NCBI GenBank assembly: GCA_029941865.1
Contig: JAPYTO010000009.1
Location: forward strand, 1 to 62,100
Source of the DNA: Fuerstiella sp.
GTDB taxonomy: Bacteria > Planctomycetota > Planctomycetia > Planctomycetales > Planctomycetaceae
Reading direction: 5' to 3'
Length of the DNA stretch: 62,100 nucleotides
A program made the position numbers and the translations under genes. Under the pieces are notes generated by a model. The model made no database searches. It worked only from the letters and a program-made list of their open reading frames with translations, and had not been told where the DNA came from. This document shows positions 19,377-29,437 of the stretch, in pieces; the stretch's first letter is position 1; every line of letters starts with the position of its first letter.

Positions 19377-20780
19377 TCAGCCGATCAAATCGTGGACAAC
19401 ATGAGCTTCATTCGGTCCCGTCAGGCGTTTTTCCAGGCCGTTGTGGAAGTACGTCAGCTGATCGTGGTCGACGCCCAGCAGGTGCAGAATCGTGGCGTGG
19501 AAGTCGTTGACCGAAACCTTGTCAGTTTCTGCACGCAATCCGATGTCATCGGTGGCTCCGTACGCGCGGCCTCCCGAGATGCCTGCACCCGCCAGCCATG
19601 CACAATAGCCCCACGGATTATGATCGCGTCCCCTGCCCTGTTCACTCATCGGCATACGGCCGAATTCGCCACCCCAGATCACGAGCGTGTCTTCCAGCAG
19701 ACCGCGCTGTTTCAAGTCCGTCAGCAAACCCGCGATCGGTTTGTCTGTTCGACGGCAGTATTCTGTGTGGTTCTTATCAACGTCAGAATGAGCGTCCCAG
19801 CCGTTCGTGTCGCCGGAATACAGCTGTACGAAGCGGACACCGTTTTCAATCATTCGCCGAGCCAGCAGGCAACGCCGACCGAATTCAGAAGTCTCTTTCT
19901 GATCGACGCCGTACATCGAATGCGTGTGTTGCGACTCACCGTTGATGTCGACCAGAGCTGGCGTCTCCGCCTGCATGCGAAACGCCAGTTCGTAGGATTT
20001 CACCCTCGCTGACAGCTGGTCATCGTTGTCGCGTTGCTGAAGGTGCCGCTGGTTGAGTGACTGAATTAAGCGCAGGTTGCGTAGCTGTTGCGCCGGACTG
20101 ACGCCTGCCTGAGGCTTCAGATCCAGAATCGGCGATGCTCCGGGACGCATCGTCACGCCCTGAAACGAGGCGGACAAATAGCCGCTGCCCCACGCCGGTG
20201 GGCCACCTTTCAGGCCACCACCAGGATCCGGCAAGACAACAAACGCCGGCATGTTTTCGTTCTCAGAGCCGAGTCCGTACGCGACCCAGCTGCCGACGCT
20301 CGGGCTGCCCATCAGAATGCTGCCGGTGTTCATCTGATACACGGACTGCGGATGGTTCACACTGTCGCCGTGAAGTGATCGGATTACGCAGATGTCGTCT
20401 GCGTGTTCAGCGATGTGAGGCAGAAAGTCACTGACTTCCAGACCCGCCTGTCCGCGTGGTCGGAATCGCCGCAATGGTGCGAGTAACGGATTTTTTGCGA
20501 CGTTCCGCCGAGTCATCACATTGCCGAAACTTTCAGGCAACGGCTGCCCGGCGAATTTTGTGAGTGCCGGCTTCGGATCAAACAGATCCACGTGACTGGG
20601 GCCACCATGCATAAACAGCCAGATGACTCTCTTTGCCCGGGGAGGGAAGTGAGTTTGTGCGCCGTCGGCGACAGTGGTGGCAGATGCCATCGCCGAATAC
20701 GCCAGCATTCCCGCACCACCACCTGCCTGTGCAAGGAAGTGACGACGGCTGCCGTTTTTGGTTAAGTAATCAATTCCCAT
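19377..20780 (-). CDS. DUF1501 protein with Tat-type signal
   Basis: The 467-residue protein begins with a Tat-like signal (SRRHFLAQAGGGAGMLAYSAMASA). The DUF1501 fold, distantly related to alkaline phosphatase and sulfatases, is shown by RVIWLFMHGGPSHVDLFDPKP, RSLHGDSVNH, DTLVIWGGEFGRMP and HNPWGYCAWLAG. The ATG at 20780 is chosen since it directly precedes the signal; upstream residues do not look coding. First gene of a pair with the DUF1549/DUF1553 gene downstream. Substrate unknown. Confidence 0.92.
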   Translation of the reverse strand: MGIDYLTKNGSRRHFLAQAGGGAGMLAYSAMASATTVADGAQTHFPPRAKRVIWLFMHGGPSHVDLFDPKPALTKFAGQPLPESFGNVMTRRNVAKNPLLAPLRRFRPRGQAGLEVSDFLPHIAEHADDICVIRSLHGDSVNHPQSVYQMNTGSILMGSPSVGSWVAYGLGSENENMPAFVVLPDPGGGLKGGPPAWGSGYLSASFQGVTMRPGASPILDLKPQAGVSPAQQLRNLRLIQSLNQRHLQQRDNDDQLSARVKSYELAFRMQAETPALVDINGESQHTHSMYGVDQKETSEFGRRCLLARRMIENGVRFVQLYSGDTNGWDAHSDVDKNHTEYCRRTDKPIAGLLTDLKQRGLLEDTLVIWGGEFGRMPMSEQGRGRDHNPWGYCAWLAGAGISGGRAYGATDDIGLRAETDKVSVNDFHATILHLLGVDHDQLTYFHNGLEKRLTGPNEAHVVHDLIG

Positions 20781-20969
20781 GTCCCACAATATAGTAACTG
20801 AGTGCGGCAATTGCCCAGCGAAATCGTGCTTTACGGAGTTCTGACGCTCGCACGACATGTTTTCGTTCAACGGCCTTGGTCTCCGCTGCTGTCCGTTCAG
20901 GTGTGTTTCTACCGGGCGGGTGTTATGGAACGCTCTGAAAACACCGAAATGCCGACCGTCAGCCTGCGA

Positions 20970-23165
20970 TTACGGATCACTGTGGAGCTGTTTCGGCAGC
21001 GTCTGGTAATTGTCATCTCCTTCTGCAATCTGCAGACACTGATCCACGCTTACGTCCGTAAACGTTTGCGTCGAGTCGCTTGTTGGCCAATAGACCTCCA
21101 GGACTTGAATTGAGTCAGCGGAACCAACGCCGATGTGTTGGCATGTCAGGGGATTCGCTCCAAATGAACCTCCGCTGTTCACCCACTTATAGACGGACCT
21201 CGTCCCTTGTGAATCAGCGATCGTTGCACAGAGCCGTACACCGATTCCCAGTCGGTTCGACTCACGCCCCTGCAGCATCACCTTAAGCCAGTGGTGTCCC
21301 GATCCCGGGTTTTCGAATAATGCGTTTGAGAACGCATCACCAGGGAAGGCGCCTCCCATTTCGATGAAGATGTCCTGGTCACCGTCGTTGTCGAAATCCG
21401 CGAACGCGACCCCATGTCCTTTCTGAAGATGACCAAAGCCACCGGATGTTGTCACATCGGCAAAACCGGTCCCTGCCCTGTTTCGAAACATTCGGTTTGG
21501 CATGATGCCTTCGTACGCCGGGTATCCTGTTCCCAGATAGAAGTCGGGAAAACCGTCGTTGTCGAGATCTCCAAAATTCGAGCCCATGGGCAGTGTTACG
21601 TGATCAAGCCCGACTTCCGTTGTGACATCACGAAATCCACCCTCTCCGTCTCCGGAATAAAGTCGGTCTGTTTCGGCCTCGTGTTCCTCGCCAATGTAGT
21701 CCGCCACGAAGTAGTGGAGATTGGACCAGTAGCCTGACACGTACAGATCCAGTTGACCATCGTTGTTATAGTCCCAGAACCAGCAGGGAAAGCTTCGAGA
21801 CGGCGTGCTCACTCCCAGGTGTTGAGCGACGTCAGTAAACGTTCCGTCCCTGTTGTTCCGGAAGAGACTGTTACTTCCAGTGAGGCTTGACACATAAAGA
21901 TCGGGAAACCGGTCATTGTTGTAATCACCCCACGTGACTCCCTTCACACCTGTCGACACAGCGACGTTGGCAAACCAGGCGACGTCAACAAAGTGTCCTG
22001 TCCCGTCGTTACGGAAGAGCTGTGACGGAAACTGCTCGTTGCCGATGAACAGATCCACATCTCCGTCATTGTCGTAATCCGCCCACGCAGCGGTTTGAGT
22101 CGGAAAGTGGGTCTTTCCCAAACCGACGTCGAAGGTCACGTCACGGAATCCTGCTCGACCATCGTTCTGCAGCAACGAGTTTGGAATCCTGCCCTCGTTC
22201 CCCAGCCATGCTCCTCGCAGCACAAGAATATCGACATCGCCATCGTTGTCGTAGTCAGCCTGTACGAGATTAAGTCCTCCCATGATCCCGATCAGCCCCG
22301 ATTCCGCTGTGTGATCGACGAATCGACCGTCGCCCGTTCCAAGGTAACAGCGCACCTGACCGGTTGGCTCCCAACTCGATACAAGAATATCGATCCATCC
22401 ATCGCCATTCAGGTCGTCAGCCACAACACCGCCTGACAGCGATACCAGATCAAGGCTTCGGTCTGAGGAAATGTTCTGCCACTTTGGAAATTCTTCATCG
22501 GATTCAAAGGCTGATAAAGGAATACGCAGGTGTTCCGGCACTGCATCGGGGTACTGACCAAGTGTCATCTGCACGACATTCAGCAGCCAACGCGCGCTCA
22601 GGTGTTTCGGGTTGAGCCGCAGTATCAGGTTAAGTTGCTTGGCGGCTTGTTCTGATCCGGACCTCTTTTCATGTATGCCACCGTCACGAATCGGCAGAAG
22701 GCAGCTTTCGCCGTTCCGGCATTGAACACAGTTTTCGTCTTCTGCCTTGCGAATACAGGCGACCGCCAGGCGGAATCTGATCTGCTCCACCAAATCCGCA
22801 TCTGGCCCTTCTTCTGCCGAAATTGCTGCAGCAAGAGCTGCTTCAAGATGCCGAATTGCTTCGGCTGTCTGACCCAGACGCAATTCTGCTTCCCCGATTT
22901 GTCGATGCAGATCCACTCGCGTCTTCGATGGAATCGGGTGTGACTTCGATTTCGACGGCAGGGAGAGGTTGTGCAACTCACGTTTGAGTTCGGGAAGCGT
23001 GCCGGTGCCCAAAAACGGGTGGTTTTTGGCGGCATCCGTGGCAACGTCGGTCAGCAGTGCGAGCATTCGTGCGTGGCTGTCTGCTGGTTCAGGACCTGAG
23101 TCTGACGTGCCACAGCCAAACACCAGCATCGCAAGAATCACCAGACACTTCGCGGGCATGCTCAT
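20970..23165 (-). CDS. FG-GAP/VCBS repeat lipoprotein with ASPIC/UnbV C-terminus
   Basis: The 731-residue protein begins with a lipoprotein signal (lipobox LVFGC, Cys18). Residues about 85-205 look like a short TPR-type helical region (LRLGQTAEAIRHLEAALAAA). A beta-propeller of FG-GAP/VCBS repeats follows, with calcium-binding loops such as DYDNDGDVDI, DLNGDGWIDI and DLDNDGFPDFYLG. The ASPIC/UnbV domain closes it (SNRLGIGVRLCATI, IQVLEVYWPTSD). Related animal proteins (CRTAC1) are extracellular. It is divergent from the Sec-containing paralogue at 23372. Function in planctomycetes unknown. Confidence 0.9.
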   Translation of the reverse strand: MSMPAKCLVILAMLVFGCGTSDSGPEPADSHARMLALLTDVATDAAKNHPFLGTGTLPELKRELHNLSLPSKSKSHPIPSKTRVDLHRQIGEAELRLGQTAEAIRHLEAALAAAISAEEGPDADLVEQIRFRLAVACIRKAEDENCVQCRNGESCLLPIRDGGIHEKRSGSEQAAKQLNLILRLNPKHLSARWLLNVVQMTLGQYPDAVPEHLRIPLSAFESDEEFPKWQNISSDRSLDLVSLSGGVVADDLNGDGWIDILVSSWEPTGQVRCYLGTGDGRFVDHTAESGLIGIMGGLNLVQADYDNDGDVDILVLRGAWLGNEGRIPNSLLQNDGRAGFRDVTFDVGLGKTHFPTQTAAWADYDNDGDVDLFIGNEQFPSQLFRNDGTGHFVDVAWFANVAVSTGVKGVTWGDYNNDRFPDLYVSSLTGSNSLFRNNRDGTFTDVAQHLGVSTPSRSFPCWFWDYNNDGQLDLYVSGYWSNLHYFVADYIGEEHEAETDRLYSGDGEGGFRDVTTEVGLDHVTLPMGSNFGDLDNDGFPDFYLGTGYPAYEGIMPNRMFRNRAGTGFADVTTSGGFGHLQKGHGVAFADFDNDGDQDIFIEMGGAFPGDAFSNALFENPGSGHHWLKVMLQGRESNRLGIGVRLCATIADSQGTRSVYKWVNSGGSFGANPLTCQHIGVGSADSIQVLEVYWPTSDSTQTFTDVSVDQCLQIAEGDDNYQTLPKQLHSDP

Positions 23166-23371
23166 ACCTCGAACAGGTTGTTTCCACAGTTTCTGCGTGC
23201 CGGACCGGAAAATGGGAGAATACGTTTACCCGACGTGATGCTGATCAGTATATGGAAATTGACGTACGGACGATCGGCCGCAATACTGTAATTGTTCAGT
23301 TCATTGCTATTTCCGCTGGCTGATTCTCCATCATTGCTCGCACTCCATCATCCGACCTGTAGTTCTCATCA
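23166..23371. other. Divergent promoter region of two FG-GAP genes
   Basis: The 206 bases separate the two divergent FG-GAP/ASPIC genes and should hold both promoters. I see no gene and no clear operator. Confidence 0.4.
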
Positions 23372-25813
23372 ATGACGAAACCAGGATATGTCATATCATT
23401 CCTTCTGATTGCCGCCTTAATTACTGCCTGGTACGGCGTCGCCAGCTACGTACAGCCAGCCCCCATTGACCTCATGGGGGACCCGGTAGCTACCTCGCCC
23501 GTCACGGAACAGATATTGTCGATTGGGGAACGGCAATATGTCTGGGATCTGGAGCATCTGGCATTCATTCTGGAGCAGAAGTGTTTTCCCGGAATCAAGC
23601 AGGCTTGGGCGAACCCTGCTGGTGGCGAGTTGCTGTCGTATCTTGCTGACGACTTTCAGGCGACCGTACCGGCCCTTGAGTGGACCGACGACTACACCGA
23701 CCGATCCGTCTTATGTCGGGACCTGGCGATATCCGTCGACACCGTCCGCACAACCGACCACGTCGGTCTGTTGGATCTCTTGAGCGAACTGCAGTCGGGA
23801 TTTCGAGACGATGATACGCCAGACATTTCAATTGGTCTGGTGCGACTTGGCCCAAAGAAACGCATGCAATTCGATGGGCCGTGGGAAAGTCGGTGGCGGA
23901 TCAGACGGGCTGGTATCGGCGCGAACGGCCCGCTTGAGATCAATATGGACGTGAGGGCTGATCTGAAGTTCGTGACCGCAGACCTGGCGGACCACACCGG
24001 TTGGATTCAGCATCTTGCCATCGAGCGGGTGCGGACAACGGAATGTCGTCAGCCATTGATGATTGAAATCACCGATACGTGTGGCATCAATTCTGATCGA
24101 ATGCGCGATAACTGGCGGGTGACCGATGGTTCTTTTGTGCCGAATACAGGAGGTGTCTATCTTTCGGACTATGACTCAGACGGGACCACTGACCTGCTTG
24201 TCGACGACATCGATGCTGGTGTCCGCCTGTATCGCGGGACCGGTGCCGGCAGTTTCGAAGACGTCACAGCAGCCGTCGGATTGCCGCTGTTACCCGCCGG
24301 TGAATCAATGGCGTGGGCCTTGTCCTGCTGGTGCGATCTCGACGGCGACGGTGACGACGATCTGATTGTCGAAGATCGTCTCTATGAAAACGACCAGGGG
24401 CGGTTTCGTGATGTTTCGGAACGCACGAATCTGTTGCTGACTCCCGCCAATGGCTACGCCGTTGCTGACTACGACCTTGATGGGCGCCTGGATCTGTATG
24501 TGTGTCATGGTGGAGTGTACCGGGCCGGACAGGAACGACTTCGCAACGTACGGTGGATCGACGGCGGTACCGGCATCGATAATATCCTCTGGAGAAATCG
24601 GGGCGACTGGCAATTTGAGGATGTCACGGCGTCCACCAACACCGGCGGAGATGGATCGTCCTGTTTTGCGGCAGTCTGGTTTGACGCGAACGGTGACCGT
24701 CGCCCCGATTTGTTTGCAATCAATGAGTTCGGACGGAACTCGTTAATGACCAATACTGCCGAAGGCCCGTTCACATCGACCACGATCGATCCCCTGTTTG
24801 GCGGCTTTTCAATGGGCGTCACTGCAGGCGATTTTGATAACGATGGAAACACCGATGTATTTGTGGCCAACATGTATTCCAAGGCCGGCAACCGCATCCT
24901 GGCCAACATTCAGTCAGCTGATTACCCAACTCATCTGTTCGAACAGATCCGTGAAGCCACCACTGGAAATAAGATGTATCGGGGTGTGGGGAACGGCCGG
25001 TTTGAAGTGATGCCTGGTGAGGACATTGTGGCTGATGTCGGCTGGGCCTATGGTCCGGGAATGTTCGATCTTGACGGAAACGGATTTCTGGATCTGTGTG
25101 CTCCTGCCGGATTCAAGTCGACTACGCGCGGCAAACCGGACGGATGACGTTGTATCTGGCAGGCTGTCGTGACACAGCCACTTGATCAACAACAGATTCT
25201 ACCTGCCCTGGGGGAACTGGACGATGAGGCCGGTGAATTCTGGCTGGACAATCCGTGGAACGTGGGCGACAACAACCTGAGCGCATTTGAAAGAAACCGC
25301 ATCATGCTGAATACGACGGACGGGCGGTTCGTAGATGTCTCTTCTCTGACAGGCGCAGACATCGACAGCGATACGCGGTCCGTTGTTGCGGCCGATCTCA
25401 CGGCAGACGGAATGCCCGAACTGATTTATCGCAGTAGTGGCGGCGGTCCGCTGCGAATCTTTGAAAATCGATGGCCTCAGCAAAACTGGATGCGTGTCTC
25501 GCTGCGGGGCAGGCAGTCCAACAGCCGAGGGATTGGCGCGCGTTTGACAGTCGATACAGGTGACCAGACCCTGAGCCGCGAATTGTTTCCGGTCAGCAGT
25601 TTTCGTTCGCAGATGCCGTCGACCGTGAATTTCGGGCTCGGCGACAGCACTCTGGTTCGCCGATTAACCATTTATTGGCCATCCGGGATAATTCAGGAAT
25701 TCGAGAACCTGCCTGTAAACCGACATATACGGATTGCTGAAGACGAATCGTCCAGTGCCGATCTGATATCACACGTTCTTTCGAAGAGGGCGTCTGATGT
25801 CGCCGCGCGATAA
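23372..25813 (+). CDS. Putative selenoprotein: FG-GAP/ASPIC-UnbV protein with in-frame UGA (Sec592)
   Basis: Read conventionally the gene stops at UGA 25145-25147, after 591 codons, leaving a propeller without its C-terminal domain. The very same frame continues without another stop for 221 codons and contains the missing ASPIC/UnbV domain (NSRGIGARLTVDTGDQ, VNFGLGDSTL, LTIYWPSG). With Sec the protein is 813 residues and the site reads KPDG-Sec592-Arg-Cys594-Ile-Trp, a U-x-C pair typical of redox sites. The N-terminus has a membrane or signal segment (residues 5-27); FG-GAP loops include DYDSDGTTD, DLDGDGDDD and DFDNDGNTD. A SECIS-like hairpin follows the UGA, and tRNA-Sec, selA and selD are 9-18 kb away. 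Alternatives are a nonsense mutation in a true pseudogene, or two separate proteins from the GTG at 25169; neither explains hairpin, U-x-C and machinery together. Confidence 0.8.
25162..25179 (+). promoter_or_regulatory. Candidate bacterial SECIS hairpin
   Basis: GGCTGT (25162-25167), loop CGTGAC (25168-25173) and ACAGCC (25174-25179) form a perfect 6-bp stem with a 6-nt apical loop containing GU. The stem begins 14 nt after the UGA codon and the loop about 20 nt after it, within the distance known for bacterial SECIS elements bound by SelB. It lies inside the coding sequence, as bacterial SECIS elements do. The evidence is structural only. Confidence 0.65.
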
Positions 25814-27068
25814 TCCGGCAACGTCCGGACGCGGACGTCGAGTTTTCCGCCGACGATTTTTTACCATCATCGTACTGCTGGGCGCGTTGTTCCTGTTACG
25901 TCCGCTGATGGTGAATATTGCTCTGTGGCGGGCGGCCGTTTGCCTGGAAGAGCGTTCTCACACCCGCAGCCTGAGATGGCTGCAATTCGCGACGTTGACA
26001 GGTGACGATTCTGCCGAGCTGCATTATTTTCTGGCACGCGTGAATCGCAGAATCAAGAGATATCCTCAGGTTCATGAACACCTGCGTGCTGCCCATGAAC
26101 GCGGCTGGAACACTGACAGTCTCAGACGTGAATACATGCTCGCTTCGGCACAGACGGGCGATTTTGAACTGCTGAGGGACTACTGGGCCACATTGTTTAA
26201 CTCGGCCGGTTCGGATGGGCCGGAGATCAGCGACGCCTATGTCCGCTACTGCATTCGGGAACTACGGCTGGAAGATGCTGCCGCTGTTCTGGCCGCATGG
26301 GAACGAGACTTCCCGGATGACGCCCAGCCCCATATTCGGCGTGGTCAGATTTCCGAAGCCACGGGAAACTGGACCAAAATGGTCGAAGAATTCGGCCGTG
26401 CTCTGCAACTGAACCCGACACGTATTGATGGGCAACTGGGACTCGTCCGCGGCTACATGGGAATGGCCAAATACGAACGGGCCGAACAACTGCTCCGTCA
26501 GGTCGTTCAGGTTGCTCCGGATAATCCGGAGGCTGCCTTCCGACTCGGTCGCACGCTGCTGAAACTTGGCCGCGAGAACGAATCCCGCGATGTGCTGAAA
26601 ACGGAGGTGGACAGTCATCCCAATAACTTCGAGGCTCTGGCGGAACTTGGAAACCTGGAGTTGCAGACGGATCGTCCGGCAGAAGCTCTGGCCGCTCTGG
26701 AACATGCGGTTGAACTACGACCGTCGAGCACCGAAACGCGATTCTCTCGTGGGAAAGCTCTTCAGGCACTCGGTCGCAAGGACGAGGCTGCAGATGACTT
26801 TCGATTTGTGCAGCGTTCGACCAAGCCGCTGATTCGCCTGTCCCAGTTGACGACTCGTCTGCCCAGTGAGCCGAAGAATGTGGAACTGCGTTTCGAAATT
26901 GCGTCCATCACCTGGGAATTTCGTTCGCGTGATGAAGGCTTGCAATGGTATCGCAGTGTACTGGCGCTGGACCCCGATCATCAGGACGCTCACGCTGCCG
27001 TCGCCAGGCATGACGCATCCACCGGTGACCGCGAACAGACCGATGAACCAAGCCACAGTGACGATTAG
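25797..27068 (+). CDS. Membrane-anchored TPR protein
   Basis: The 423-residue protein has a basic N-terminus and one membrane segment (about residues 22-44), followed by at least eight tetratricopeptide-like helix pairs, for example PHIRRGQISEATGNWTKMVE, AAFRLGRTLLKLGRENESRD and ALAELGNLELQTDRPAEALA. It starts inside the end of the Sec-containing FG-GAP gene (17-base overlap), so the two should be translationally coupled. TPR proteins act as binding scaffolds; here the partner is probably the neighbouring FG-GAP proteins, by context only. Confidence 0.88.
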   Translation: MSPRDNPATSGRGRRVFRRRFFTIIVLLGALFLLRPLMVNIALWRAAVCLEERSHTRSLRWLQFATLTGDDSAELHYFLARVNRRIKRYPQVHEHLRAAHERGWNTDSLRREYMLASAQTGDFELLRDYWATLFNSAGSDGPEISDAYVRYCIRELRLEDAAAVLAAWERDFPDDAQPHIRRGQISEATGNWTKMVEEFGRALQLNPTRIDGQLGLVRGYMGMAKYERAEQLLRQVVQVAPDNPEAAFRLGRTLLKLGRENESRDVLKTEVDSHPNNFEALAELGNLELQTDRPAEALAALEHAVELRPSSTETRFSRGKALQALGRKDEAADDFRFVQRSTKPLIRLSQLTTRLPSEPKNVELRFEIASITWEFRSRDEGLQWYRSVLALDPDHQDAHAAVARHDASTGDREQTDEPSHSDD

Positions 27069-27306
27069 ATTGACGATTCGAACGATGACGGCACTGACCG
27101 CAGCATTTCTAAAACTGGCCTGCAAAGGCCGCCGAGATCTCGGAGATTCGGCTGCCTTTCACTTTGAATCGAGTGATCGATCTCCTGCGAATCCGACCGT
27201 AAATCCTGCCAGCGCAAACACGAAGTGCTGCGTAACGCTACCTGCACCACTATGTCCGGCCTGCCATGACCAACACCTGGCTCAGCAGAAATCGCATTGG
27301 TTCCGT

Positions 27307-29022
27307 ATGGGGCTGATTTCAGGACTGGCTCTGTTGTTGGCTGCCGGCTGCCACAACAGCGAATCCGATGTCCCATCACGCAACCAGAATCCAGCACAGG
27401 TCACGCCTGACGCCGGATTCACCACGAGCGCACGATTCGCAGACGTGACTGCTGAATCCGGAGTCGACTTCGTAGCACAGAACGGCGCTGAAGCGGGGCA
27501 TTTTTCGATACTAGAAACGCTTGGGTCCGGAGTCGCGATGGTCGATTACGACCGCGACGGCTGGGTCGACCTGATGTTTCCAGGGGGTGGAACCTACACG
27601 GCACAGCCATCCCCAACCGGTTTGCCCGCCGCGGGATATCGAAATAACGGCGATGGAACCTATCGTGACGTCTCGACCGTGACTGGCATTTCGACGGACC
27701 GGCTGTATTCACACGCAGCCATCGTCGGCGATTTTGACAACGATGGCTGGAGCGACATTTTGTTTACCGGATACGGCGGTCTGCTGTTGTACCGCAATCA
27801 CGGCGACGGCACGTTTAGTGAAGTGAGTCGTGCGGCTGGAGTCGTCAGCACGCAATGGAACACAGGCGCGGCCTGGGGGGATCTGAACGATGATTCGTTC
27901 CTGGACCTTTATGTTGTTCACTATGTCGACTGGTCATTTCGGAACAATCCTCGCTGTGAGTTTGGTGGCGGACAGGACGTCTGCCCGCCAGGTCAGTTTG
28001 AGGCATTGAATGATGTTCTGTTTTTTGGAAACGGCGATTCAACATTTCGCGATGCTTCAGATGACGCAGGGCTGGTGACCGGCGGCAAGGGGCTTGCGGC
28101 GTTCACTGCAGACCTTGATGTCGATGGTGACATCGATATTTACGTTGCCAACGATTCCACACCGAATTTCCTGTACCGCAACGACGGCACTGGGCTGCTG
28201 GAAGAAGTTGGTATCGTCAGCGGGACAGCATTAAACGAGCGCGCGGAGTCAGACGGCAGCATGGGACTGGCTGTGGGCGACTTTGACCGCGACGGTCTAC
28301 CCGACATTTGGGTGGCGAACTACGAAAACCAAAGTTTCGGGCTGTATCGAAACAGTGGCGATTGTCTTTTTCAGCACGTGAGCAGTTCGAGAGGAATTAC
28401 GGCTGTGGACGCTTTGTTCGTGGGGTTTGGAACGTCATTCCTGGATTTTGATTGCGATGGCGACGAAGACCTGATTGCCACAAATGGTCATGTCATGCGT
28501 ACGGCTGCAGGTTCACAGCGGCAGTCTCCGCTGCTGCTGGAAAACCTTGGTGGCGAAAGATTCGTGCACGTGACGGAACAGGCCGGGGATTATTTTCGGC
28601 AGACCTATCACGGCCGAGGACTTGGGGTCGGTGACATCGACAACGATGGTGACGAGGACGTGATTGTGACTCACATCGGGGATCGGGTGTCGGTATTGGA
28701 AAATCGATCGGCCGCCAGGGGAAACTGGCTTGTGATTCAATTGGCCGGCCAGAATGGGGCACGTGACGCCATTGGAACGTCCGTCACCGTCACGACCGGA
28801 GGTCATGTCCTGTACCGGCAACAGACGAGCGGAACAAGCTTCAACTCCACCGCCGACCAACGCCTGTTCTTTGGCGTGGGAAAGGCGGCTGAAGTTGATC
28901 TTGAGATTCACTGGTCGTCCGGCGAACGTCAGAGTTGGAAAAACGTTCGCACTGACACCGTCTTGCTCATCACAGAGGGCCGTGAATGGCATGCCATCAG
29001 GGCCGGGGCCCAATCTTACTGA
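27307..29022 (+). CDS. FG-GAP/VCBS lipoprotein with ASPIC/UnbV C-terminus
   Basis: From ATG 27307 the product is 571 residues, beginning with a lipobox (LLLAAGC). The segment just upstream is basic and in frame (QQKSHWFR), so the real start may be earlier, possibly ATG 27043, which overlaps the TPR gene; the stretch between looks non-coding. The propeller has loops such as DYDRDGWVDLMFPGG, DFDNDGWSDILF and DLDVDGDIDIYVAND. The C-terminal ASPIC/UnbV domain is seen in GARDAIGTSVTVTTGG and VDLEIHWSSGERQ. No Cys or Sec equivalent of the U-x-C site in the neighbour is present. Probably in one operon with the TPR gene. Confidence 0.85.
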   Translation: MGLISGLALLLAAGCHNSESDVPSRNQNPAQVTPDAGFTTSARFADVTAESGVDFVAQNGAEAGHFSILETLGSGVAMVDYDRDGWVDLMFPGGGTYTAQPSPTGLPAAGYRNNGDGTYRDVSTVTGISTDRLYSHAAIVGDFDNDGWSDILFTGYGGLLLYRNHGDGTFSEVSRAAGVVSTQWNTGAAWGDLNDDSFLDLYVVHYVDWSFRNNPRCEFGGGQDVCPPGQFEALNDVLFFGNGDSTFRDASDDAGLVTGGKGLAAFTADLDVDGDIDIYVANDSTPNFLYRNDGTGLLEEVGIVSGTALNERAESDGSMGLAVGDFDRDGLPDIWVANYENQSFGLYRNSGDCLFQHVSSSRGITAVDALFVGFGTSFLDFDCDGDEDLIATNGHVMRTAAGSQRQSPLLLENLGGERFVHVTEQAGDYFRQTYHGRGLGVGDIDNDGDEDVIVTHIGDRVSVLENRSAARGNWLVIQLAGQNGARDAIGTSVTVTTGGHVLYRQQTSGTSFNSTADQRLFFGVGKAAEVDLEIHWSSGERQSWKNVRTDTVLLITEGREWHAIRAGAQSY

Positions 29023-29053
29023 ATCGCTACTTTCGACCTGGAGAAAACGACCG

Positions 29054-29245
29054 TCATTTCTTTTTCTTGCGTTCGCCCGTTTCCATGCCGTATTCTTTGT
29101 ACGAATCTTCCATAGCCGCCGATTCGTCCTCGATGGTCATGTCTTCCGGCAAGGATTCTGAACTGACGTCTTCGACGCCGTCTCCACATCCCACGAAGAA
29201 TGCAAGGCTTAAGCAACCAGCAGCGAGTACTCTGTATTTTTTCAT
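29054..29245 (-). CDS. Small lipoprotein
   Basis: The 63-residue product has a clear lipoprotein signal (MKKYRVLAAGCLSLAFFVGCGDG, lipobox FVGC) followed by an acidic stretch and a Lys-rich end (GERKKKK). Small lipoproteins of this sort are common beside DUF1559 genes in planctomycetes, and a DUF1559 gene lies divergently about 190 bases away. Function unknown. The start at 29245 places the signal at the very N-terminus. Confidence 0.8.
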   Translation of the reverse strand: MKKYRVLAAGCLSLAFFVGCGDGVEDVSSESLPEDMTIEDESAAMEDSYKEYGMETGERKKKK

Positions 29246-29437
29246 GTTCAAATAATTCCTTAAGTGGCGGTTTGCGCCTTTTGGATGTTTTGAGTTTGAC
29301 GCCTGTTGCACCTTATACAGGTTGAGAGTAACCTTTTAAAACAATAGTGGAGTTTTTCGTCGTGTTTTTGCTCCGCGAATTCGAAAGGAAACAGAAAGTT
29401 TCGCTTCGCAGAGCTTTTTAAGAGGAGCAGTATCCGG

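Noticed and set aside
25169..25813. A separate 214-residue gene starting at GTG 25169
   Set aside because: It is in the same frame as the upstream FG-GAP gene, has no ribosome-binding site of note, and its putative start lies inside the SECIS-like hairpin. It is better read as the continuation past UGA.
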